NCBI GenBank assembly: GCA_022711195.1
Contig: JAKLFN010000086.1
Coordinates: forward strand, 1-8,589
Source of the DNA: Bacteroidota bacterium
Lineage (GTDB): Bacteria; Bacteroidota; Bacteroidia; Bacteroidales; VadinHA17
Length of the DNA: 8,589 nt
Direction: 5' to 3'
Made by a program: the position numbers and the translations under genes. The notes beneath the pieces are model-generated. The model made no database searches. It was not told the origin of the DNA and was given only the letters and a program-made list of their open reading frames with translations. Positions 4,151 to 8,589 of the stretch are shown here, piece after piece; within the stretch, counting starts at the first letter, position 1, and each line of letters starts with the position of its first letter.

Positions 4151-6844
4151 ATGAAAATGATAAATTGGTTCTGTCTGATTTTATGTTTTTCAGTCGCTTT
4201 CACATTAAAAACATCAGGCCAGGAAAATTATAATCAGAAAATAGTTGTCAAATGGCTGAATGAAAAACCTTCAGGGTATATTGAAGTGTCGAATGGTGAA
4301 CTGGAAAAGATTTCACTTCTCGGGGGAAGGGCTAAAATAAAGGGAAATAAATTCGATTTCAGTTCAACCGGATCTGACATAATTGAAGTGTCACTTAAAA
4401 ATGCACGGATCGATTATGGGAGTGGAGCTACAATAGTTTCTGTTTATAATGGTCCCCATTCCTTTTCTTTTTTCCTCCGGGACGTTACAAATGAATATCC
4501 GATCTATATCCCTGAATATAATGTTGTGGTTTCCCTGCCGGACGATAAACGTACATATCTGCAGACTTCAGAAGATATACTGAACAGCGGTTTTCTGACG
4601 AAACTTGAAAAGATTGATAATGAACCGGAAGAATCATTTGATTCGGCAGCTTCCCATACCCGGAACCAGGTCTGCCCTGTCTGGCTGGGAATAAGTCGTG
4701 ACATTCGCCTTTTTGAGCTGGGATTCTCGGGTGAAATGTCAACTATCACTCCCCGGATGGCTTCCTCCTCAGTATTACTTCCGGAGACTAACAATACAAG
4801 CACCGATTACAGTTACATGACAGGCAGGGGAGTGGGAGTTGAACAAAATATTTCCCGGAGGCTGGATGAAGGGATACTGCCAATACTTCATACCACACTG
4901 AAAGATGAGGATATTGAATACAAAACCACCTCATTTGTATCCTTTGAATCATCTCTCCTTAATAAAAACAAAGCTTTCGGAACCCATTTTCTTGTTGCTG
5001 ATCACTATAGTGCAGGACATATGTTCACTCCGGACCAGAAAGAATTGTTAAACCCGCTGCTTGAGAAAAATTCATTCAATACAGAAGAAACTGTTCTGTA
5101 TTTCAGGGCTGAAGCAATCAATACCGCTTCCGTTCCGCGATATGCATTTTTCAGAACATTACGTCCGGGATCAGGATGGTGGGAAAAATTCAAATATTCA
5201 TATGACAGGGAAACCGGCCTGTCGGGTTATTCGCCTGATCGTATTTTCGGGATCTCAAAACTCAATGGAAAACCACTGCCAAATGAGGAAATTGCAGTTC
5301 TGTTACAACCTGGCGATACCGCTGTATTTGAATTTTATCTGCCCCACAATCCTGTTTCCAGAGAAAGAGCACTAAGATTGGCCGGACAGTCATTCAGTAA
5401 AAGACTGGCTGAGTGCAGAAATTTCTGGAAGGAAAAACTGAATGATGCTGCCCGGATTAAACTGCCGGAGAAGCGTATCGAAGAAATGGTGCAGGCCGGG
5501 TTGCTGCATCTCGATTTAATAACATATGGGATCGAACCTGAAGGTACCCTCGCTCCATGCATAGGTGTTTATTCGCCGATCGGTACTGAGAGTTCTCCTA
5601 TTATACAGTTCTATTGTTCAATGGGGCTTCATGATGTTGCCCGCAGATCGCTTATGTACTTTCTTGATAAGCAGCATGAAGATGGTATGATCCAGAATTT
5701 CGGCGGATATATGGTTGAAACCGGTGCAGCACTCTGGAGCATGGGTGAATATTTCAGATATACCCGTGATACCGCCTGGGTTAATGATGTTAAGCTGAAA
5801 TTGCTCAAATCGTGTGATTTCCTTTTGCAATGGCGTGAGAAAAACAAAAAAGCAGATCTGGAGGGGAAGGGTTATGGTATGATCGACGGTAAAGTTGCCG
5901 ACCCGGAAGATCAGTACCATCAGTTTATGCTGAATGCGTATGGTTATCTTGGCCTCAGCAGGATTGCCGAAATCCTGACATTTACAGATAAAGAAAATGC
6001 CAGTCGCCTTAAAAACGAAGCCGAAAGCTGGAAAAAGGATATCCGGACATCTCTGATCAACTCTATGGCAAAATCTCCGGTGGTTCCTGCCGGTGATGGT
6101 ACCTGGTGCCCTACGGTTCCACCCTGGACCGAAGCAGAATCCCTGAGACTGCTTTATAACAAACCTGAAACTTTCTTGTCCCATGGTACCTTTACAATTT
6201 CAGATGCACTGCTAGGACCACTTTACCTTATTTTTTGCGAAGTCCTTGAACCTGCTGAAGAAGCCTCATTACTGATGCTGAAATACCATAGCGAAATGAT
6301 GTATCAGAGAAATGCAGCTTTCTCCCAGCCGTATTACAGCCGACATAACTGGATACAACTGAAGCTCGGATTAATTAAACCCTTCCTGAAAACATATTAC
6401 AATACTTTTTCAGCTCTTGCCGATCGTGAGACATATACCTTCTGGGAACATCTGTACCAGGCAAGTGTTCATAAAACACATGAAGAAGCATGGTTCTTAA
6501 TGGAAACAAGATGGATGCTCTTCCTTGAGGAAGGTAATACTCTGAAGCTCCTCCAGGGAATACCCCGACGATGGCTTGAAGACGGTAAGGTCATCGAAAT
6601 CAAAAATGCCTCAACTTATTTCGGTGATCTCTCGTTCACGATACGCTCAAATGTTGCAAAAGGCTTTATCGAAGCAAACATTGAATGCGATTCAGACCTT
6701 AAGCCGGATCGAATCATTATCAGGTTCCCTCATCCTGCAGGAAAACACCCCGTGAAAATTATCGGAGGCACTTATGATCCGGCAAATGAAATAGTAACTG
6801 TAAGGCCCTTTACCGGAAAAACAAGCCTTAGACTTGAATACTAA
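4151..6844 (+). CDS. Exported six-hairpin glycosidase-like protein ((alpha/alpha)6 barrel)
   Basis: The frame extends up to a TTG at 4130, but the ATG at 4151 gives a proper N-terminus (897 residues). It has a basic start, a hydrophobic core (INWFCLILCFSVAFTL) and a likely signal peptidase I site near TSG-QE (about residue 23). Residues of about 25-430 look beta-rich, and about 440-800 look like an alpha/alpha toroid. Conserved-looking blocks are GVYSPIGTESSPIIQFYCSMG (from about 472), the IQNFGGYMVETGAALWSMGEYF helices, KVADPEDQYHQFM, GDGTWCPTVPPWTEAE, AFSQPYYSRH, LADRETYTFWEH and HKTHEEAWFLMETRWML. A beta-rich tail follows LLQGIPRRWLEDGK. Acid residues likely to line the pocket are Glu480, Glu586, Glu661, Glu760 and Glu778/779; which are catalytic cannot be read. 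The pattern fits secreted glycoside hydrolases or related carbohydrate-active enzymes. I cannot assign a CAZy family. Export and fold are well supported, the substrate is not. Confidence 0.78.
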   Translation: MKMINWFCLILCFSVAFTLKTSGQENYNQKIVVKWLNEKPSGYIEVSNGELEKISLLGGRAKIKGNKFDFSSTGSDIIEVSLKNARIDYGSGATIVSVYNGPHSFSFFLRDVTNEYPIYIPEYNVVVSLPDDKRTYLQTSEDILNSGFLTKLEKIDNEPEESFDSAASHTRNQVCPVWLGISRDIRLFELGFSGEMSTITPRMASSSVLLPETNNTSTDYSYMTGRGVGVEQNISRRLDEGILPILHTTLKDEDIEYKTTSFVSFESSLLNKNKAFGTHFLVADHYSAGHMFTPDQKELLNPLLEKNSFNTEETVLYFRAEAINTASVPRYAFFRTLRPGSGWWEKFKYSYDRETGLSGYSPDRIFGISKLNGKPLPNEEIAVLLQPGDTAVFEFYLPHNPVSRERALRLAGQSFSKRLAECRNFWKEKLNDAARIKLPEKRIEEMVQAGLLHLDLITYGIEPEGTLAPCIGVYSPIGTESSPIIQFYCSMGLHDVARRSLMYFLDKQHEDGMIQNFGGYMVETGAALWSMGEYFRYTRDTAWVNDVKLKLLKSCDFLLQWREKNKKADLEGKGYGMIDGKVADPEDQYHQFMLNAYGYLGLSRIAEILTFTDKENASRLKNEAESWKKDIRTSLINSMAKSPVVPAGDGTWCPTVPPWTEAESLRLLYNKPETFLSHGTFTISDALLGPLYLIFCEVLEPAEEASLLMLKYHSEMMYQRNAAFSQPYYSRHNWIQLKLGLIKPFLKTYYNTFSALADRETYTFWEHLYQASVHKTHEEAWFLMETRWMLFLEEGNTLKLLQGIPRRWLEDGKVIEIKNASTYFGDLSFTIRSNVAKGFIEANIECDSDLKPDRIIIRFPHPAGKHPVKIIGGTYDPANEIVTVRPFTGKTSLRLEY

Positions 6845-6850
6845 AAATAT

Positions 6851-6906
6851 CTACGTATTTTAATACGTATTAAAATACGTATTAAAATACGTTTTATAAA
6901 ACGTAG
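6851..6906. repeat. 12-bp periodic ACGT array, overall palindromic
   Basis: Five ACGT cores start at 6853, 6865, 6877, 6889 and 6901, exactly 12 bp apart. The spacers are AT-only, and two adjacent units are identical (ACGTATTAAAAT). The block opens with CTACGT and closes with ACGTAG, and internal parts such as TACGTATT/AATACGTA are inverted repeats, so it can fold into one or several hairpins. It begins 7 bp after the stop of the six-hairpin protein. It could be a transcription stop or a multi-site protein-binding locus. Confidence 0.8.
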
Positions 6907-6978
6907 TTTAATAAATTACACAGTTAAATGAATGATATTTAAATGCTGCCAGGATTTTCTGATTAATATTATTCTGCT

Positions 6979-6986
6979 TAAATTTG
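6979..6986 (+). promoter_or_regulatory. Bacteroidota-type -7 element upstream of the tRNA (TAAATTTG)
   Basis: TAAATTTG matches TAnnTTTG exactly. A TTTT at 6955-6958, 20 nt upstream, is a one-mismatch -33 element. The predicted start near 6992 would leave a leader of only about 8 nt before the tRNA, which fits a tRNA promoter. Confidence 0.5.
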
Positions 6987-6999
6987 GATAATGTAACAC

Positions 7000-7072
7000 G
7001 GGGATTTAGCTCAGCTGGTTAGAGTATGTGACTCGCAGTCACAAGACAAGGGTTCGAATCCCTTAATCTCCA
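7000..7072 (+). tRNA. tRNA-Ala (anticodon CGC)
   Basis: A complete cloverleaf can be drawn. The acceptor stem GGGGATT (7000-7006) pairs with AATCTCC (7065-7071). The D arm is GCTC/GAGT, with a G-U closing pair. The anticodon stem TGTGA (7027-7031) pairs with TCACA (7039-7043), and the 7-nt loop CTCGCAG holds anticodon CGC at 7034-7036, with U33 and A37. A 4-nt variable region follows. The T arm is AAGGG/CCCTT around TTCGAAT. The acceptor has a G3-U70 wobble, the main identity element for alanyl-tRNA synthetase, and A73, so alanine charging fits the CGC anticodon (codon GCG). The 3' end reads ACCT, so the CCA end is not fully encoded. It stands alone with no neighbouring tRNA genes. Confidence 0.92.
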
Positions 7073-7074
7073 CC

Positions 7075-7116
7075 TTCGCCCTCCGAAGCTTTAGCGAAGG
7101 AGGGCTTTCCCGTTTT
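7075..7116 (+). terminator. Hairpin repeat copy 1, possible tRNA terminator
   Basis: This 42-bp unit starts right after the tRNA. It contains GCCCTCC pairing with GGAGGGC, and alternatively TTCGC with GCGAA, followed by TTTCCCGTTTT. The GC-rich stem with a T-rich tail could end tRNA transcription. An exact copy lies at 7171-7212, so it is also a repeat unit. Confidence 0.55.
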
Positions 7117-7130
7117 GATATAGATTGTAC

Positions 7131-7155
7131 CGCCAAAGCTTCTGCGGGCTTCGGT
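7131..7155. repeat. Imperfect hairpin between the two 42-bp repeats
   Basis: CGCC followed by AAAGC can pair imperfectly with GGCTTCGGTGG, forming a stem with one G-U pair and one mismatch. It shares the AAGCTT and GCTTCGG flavour of the flanking repeats and may be a diverged relative. No gene is seen here. Confidence 0.4.
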
Positions 7156-7170
7156 GGACACAGTCCACTC

Positions 7171-7212
7171 TTCGCCCTCCGAAGCTTTAGCGAAGGAGGG
7201 CTTTCCCGTTTT
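7171..7212. repeat. Hairpin repeat copy 2 (exact 42-bp direct repeat)
   Basis: This is identical to 7075-7116 over 42 bp, 96 bp downstream. It is preceded by TCCACTC, close to the tRNA 3' end TCCACC that precedes copy 1, so the duplicated unit probably included the last bases of the tRNA gene. Confidence 0.85.
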
Positions 7213-7279
7213 TCTTAACAGTTTATCGCAACAAAGGGTACTCCCGATATTCCGCCCTGAAAAAGCAAACAGAATCAGC

Positions 7280-7294
7280 CCCGGCAGCTCCGGG
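7280..7294 (-). terminator. Weak candidate terminator for the small basic protein gene
   Basis: CCCGG (7280-7284) pairs with CCGGG (7290-7294) around a 5-nt loop, 8 bp past the stop of the minus-strand small gene. On the minus strand a T-rich stretch (GTTTGCTTTTT) follows only after more than 10 nt, so it is not a textbook terminator. Confidence 0.25.
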
Positions 7295-7302
7295 CAGGAA
7301 TC

Positions 7303-7476
7303 TTATAATTCTTTCTTTAACTTATCAATAATTAAGCTGTTGTTCCTCTGAATATCATTATACTTTTTGGATGAGGATTTCTTGGTGGAAGCATGATATT
7401 TCTTACCTTTTATCATTGCTTTCTTCTTTTCTAACTCTCTTCTCAGGTAGCCTTCTCTTGTTGATAATTTTGCCAT
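7303..7476 (-). CDS. Small highly basic protein, 57 residues, unknown function
   Basis: The frame runs from an ATG at 7474-7476 (minus strand) to a TAA at 7303-7305. The product, MAKLSTREGYLRRELEKKKA..., is very rich in lysine and arginine, with KGKKYHASTKKSSSKKYND in the middle and a helical-looking end (SLIIDKLKKEL). There is no signal peptide or membrane segment. The charge suggests contact with nucleic acid or the ribosome, but this is inference and I do not recognise a family. It follows the membrane-protein gene on the same strand with 65 bp between them, and an exact TAnnTTTG element overlaps that gene's stop, so it may be transcribed on its own. The ordered composition and promoter support a real gene; chance remains possible at this length. 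Confidence 0.55.
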   Translation of the reverse strand: MAKLSTREGYLRRELEKKKAMIKGKKYHASTKKSSSKKYNDIQRNNSLIIDKLKKEL

Positions 7477-7536
7477 AATATATTAGTTTTTAAAATTTCC
7501 GGATCACAAATAATTCATACTTAATATTCCGGGTGG

Positions 7537-7544
7537 CAAATTTA
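7537..7544 (-). promoter_or_regulatory. Bacteroidota-type -7 element for the small basic gene (TAAATTTG, minus strand)
   Basis: On the minus strand TAAATTTG matches TAnnTTTG exactly, with GTTG (7563-7566) as a one-mismatch -33 element 18 nt upstream. Transcription would begin about 55 nt before the ATG at 7476. The element overlaps the stop codon of the upstream membrane-protein gene. Confidence 0.4.
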
Positions 7545-8018
7545 AGGTTTTTTCCATTCATCCAACCTCGTAAGCTTCAGTTCCCTTATCAAATCCGACA
7601 TCTCAGTCCGTGCCGCTTCAAATGAATCATACTTATTAATTATAATTTTCTGCGATCCGTCCCCTTTCAAAAGTGCAAGCCTGATATCACTGCTCTTAAT
7701 TGTAAGCGGTACATTACCCCTGCTGTGCATAGTTGAACTACGCCTCGACCTGAAAATGTAAAACTTACTGAATTCCTGAGCATTATACCACCTGCCATTC
7801 TTATAAACACCAAAAAGAGAGGTGTAAGGTTTTATCCTAGCCGAATCAAAATCTATAAGGGTACCTTCATAAGTAAATGCCATAAACGCCCCGGCAATTA
7901 CAAGTATCAAACCCGTTAAACTAAAGTAAGTCGTAATTGCACCAAAAAATATTAACGAGTAGCCGGCAAATGTTCCGGATGGACCGAACAATCTGTCAAT
8001 TTTATTATCAGTCTTCAT
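7542..8018 (-). CDS. Two-TM membrane protein with cytoplasmic beta-rich domain, unknown function
   Basis: The frame extends to a GTG at 8024, but an ATG two codons later (8018) is the more likely start, giving 158 residues. After a short polar N-terminus there are two closely spaced hydrophobic segments (about residues 16-32 and 36-50, from GYSLIFFGAITTYF to LILVIAGAFMAF) forming a hairpin. The rest (about 52-150) is soluble and strand-rich: GTLIDFDSARIKPYTSLFGVYKNGRWY, then EFSKFYIFRSRRSS, PLTIKSSDIRLALLKGDGSQKIIINKYDS, and a helix FEAARTEMSDLIRELKL. Two membrane helices followed by such a domain recall bacterial PH-like membrane proteins, but this is a structural guess. It is divergent from the hydrolase gene and may be co-transcribed with the small basic gene downstream. 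No catalytic motif is seen. Confidence 0.75.
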   Translation of the reverse strand: MKTDNKIDRLFGPSGTFAGYSLIFFGAITTYFSLTGLILVIAGAFMAFTYEGTLIDFDSARIKPYTSLFGVYKNGRWYNAQEFSKFYIFRSRRSSTMHSRGNVPLTIKSSDIRLALLKGDGSQKIIINKYDSFEAARTEMSDLIRELKLTRLDEWKKP

Positions 8019-8051
8019 AATCACAACGGTTTTGACGGAAGGGCAAGGATA

Positions 8052-8109
8052 AGTGCTATGAGTGCCTAAAGTGCCTAAAGTGCCTAAAGTGCCTAAAGTG
8101 CCTAAAGTT
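8052..8109. repeat. AGTGCCTAA 9-bp tandem repeat
   Basis: Five perfect AGTGCCTAA units start at 8061, 8070, 8079, 8088 and 8097. A degenerate unit (AGTGCTATG, 8052-8060) precedes them and a partial AGTT (8106-8109) follows. The array lies between the divergent membrane-protein and hydrolase genes. Its 9-bp period means unit gain or loss shifts promoter spacing without touching a reading frame. Confidence 0.92.
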
Positions 8110-8130
8110 AGTAATTATTGATTGAATAAG

Positions 8131-8166
8131 GATTTGTTAACTTTACATATTGATTTGTTAATCTTA
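8131..8166. repeat. GATTTGTTAA direct repeat 21 bp apart in front of the hydrolase
   Basis: GATTTGTTAA occurs at 8131-8140 and 8152-8161, and similarity continues as CTTTA and TCTTA, 13 of 15 bases in all. The 21-bp offset is two helical turns, and the second copy ends 4 bp before the ATG at 8166. This fits a two-site operator or a duplicated promoter segment. Confidence 0.5.
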
Positions 8167-8589
8167 TGGCAAACGTAATTATTGGCGTCCACGGACTGGG
8201 GAACAAGCCATCCAGGCATTTACTTGAATACTGGTGGAAGCTCGCAATGAATGAAGGACTTAAGAAACAGGAATTTAATGTCAGACTTCCTGAATTTAAA
8301 CTTGTCTACTGGTCTGATCTCATATATAATAAAAACCAGGATCCTGAGGATAATGATCCCGAAAGTCCATATTTCATTGACGAGAAATATGAAAAAGCTC
8401 CTGCAAATTTTATAGTCAGTGATTATAGTACAAGGAAAAAGGTAATAGACTTTCTTGGCCGTCAGATGAACAGGATTTTCCTGAACGACGATCTTACACT
8501 GAATTATTCGTTTATTTCCGATACTATTATTAACAGATATTTCTCTGATCTTGAAGTATATTACTCCGGGAATATTACCGGAAAAGATA
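8166..8589 (+). CDS. Alpha/beta-hydrolase-like protein, N-terminal part (3' end outside window)
   Basis: The frame opens at the ATG at 8166 and stays open to the window edge (141 codons). It begins MANVIIGVHGLGNKPSRHLLEYWWKLAMNEGL. A hydrophobic strand followed by the HG motif of GVHGLGN and a helix is what the first strand and oxyanion-hole loop of alpha/beta hydrolases look like. The following RLPEFKLVYWSDLIY segment fits a second strand with an Asp. The nucleophile Ser (GxSxG) and catalytic His would lie beyond the window, so activity cannot be judged. There is no signal peptide, so a cytoplasmic location is likely. The start is set by the motif beginning at residue 4 and by stop-rich DNA upstream. 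No Shine-Dalgarno sequence is seen; the leader is AT-rich and carries a 21-bp-spaced direct repeat. Confidence 0.7.
   Translation, partial: MANVIIGVHGLGNKPSRHLLEYWWKLAMNEGLKKQEFNVRLPEFKLVYWSDLIYNKNQDPEDNDPESPYFIDEKYEKAPANFIVSDYSTRKKVIDFLGRQMNRIFLNDDLTLNYSFISDTIINRYFSDLEVYYSGNITGKD

Noticed and set aside
5618..6184. A 188-codon open frame on the minus strand inside the six-hairpin gene
   Set aside because: It lies wholly within a well-supported gene on the opposite strand, and its translation shows no recognisable domain or signal peptide pattern. It is a shadow frame.
4151..6844. Polysaccharide utilisation locus
   Set aside because: No SusC/SusD-like genes, sulfatases or sensor-regulators lie in the window, so one exported glycosidase-like gene is not enough.
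6851..6906. CRISPR array as an explanation for the periodic ACGT block
   Set aside because: A 12-bp period with AT-only spacers is far below CRISPR repeat and spacer lengths, and no cas gene is present.
7154..7351. A 65-codon plus-strand frame after the tRNA
   Set aside because: It starts inside the duplicated hairpin DNA and overlaps the small basic gene on the other strand. Its translation is low in coding character.

Overview
The window looks like a chromosomal segment from a member of the Bacteroidota, probably an uncultured Bacteroidales-like lineage. The case rests on several things. The base composition is moderately AT-rich. Start codons mostly lack Shine-Dalgarno sequences. Three exact TAnnTTTG (-7 type) promoter elements lie in front of genes. 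The intergenic repeats (fold-back elements with CCCCTCC/GGAGGGG hairpins, TCCTTTGCG and AGTGCCTAA 9-mers) are of a kind I associate with this phylum. The species cannot be named from the sequence.

Layout. 1-589: the C-terminal part of a Gfo/Idh/MocA-type sugar oxidoreductase. 571-1062: a frame that matches only the C-terminal half of a pirin, abutting the oxidoreductase stop; probably a truncated remnant. 1063-1691: a 629-bp non-coding stretch between convergent genes, filled mostly by a nested inverted-repeat (fold-back) element of about 500 bp. 1692-2099 (-): a small lipoprotein carrying an antibiotic-biosynthesis-monooxygenase (ABM) domain. 2238-3614 (+): a complete class-3-like aldehyde dehydrogenase, divergent from the lipoprotein across 138 bp. 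3788-4108 (+): an MmcQ/YjbR family protein. 4151-6844 (+): a large exported (alpha/alpha)6-barrel protein resembling six-hairpin glycosidases. 6851-6906: a 12-bp-periodic ACGT array. 7000-7072: a tRNA-Ala(CGC). 7075-7212: two copies of a 42-bp hairpin repeat. 7303-7476 (-): a 57-residue very basic small protein. 7542-8024 (-): a two-TM membrane protein. 8052-8109: a 9-bp tandem array. 8166-end (+): the start of an alpha/beta-hydrolase-like protein.

How the genes relate. The sugar oxidoreductase and the exported six-hairpin protein fit a carbohydrate-degrading lifestyle, but no SusC/SusD pair is present, so a polysaccharide utilisation locus cannot be claimed. The aldehyde dehydrogenase, the ABM-domain lipoprotein and the pirin remnant all belong to families linked to small reactive or quinone-type compounds; a shared pathway is only a guess. 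Most genes look like independent housekeeping or accessory genes.

I see no convincing new multi-gene system. The most unusual content is in the intergenic DNA: a fold-back element between convergent 3' ends, a 33-bp hairpin inserted cleanly into a 9-bp tandem repeat, an exact 12-bp-period array of ACGT cores, and a duplicated hairpin directly after the tRNA gene.
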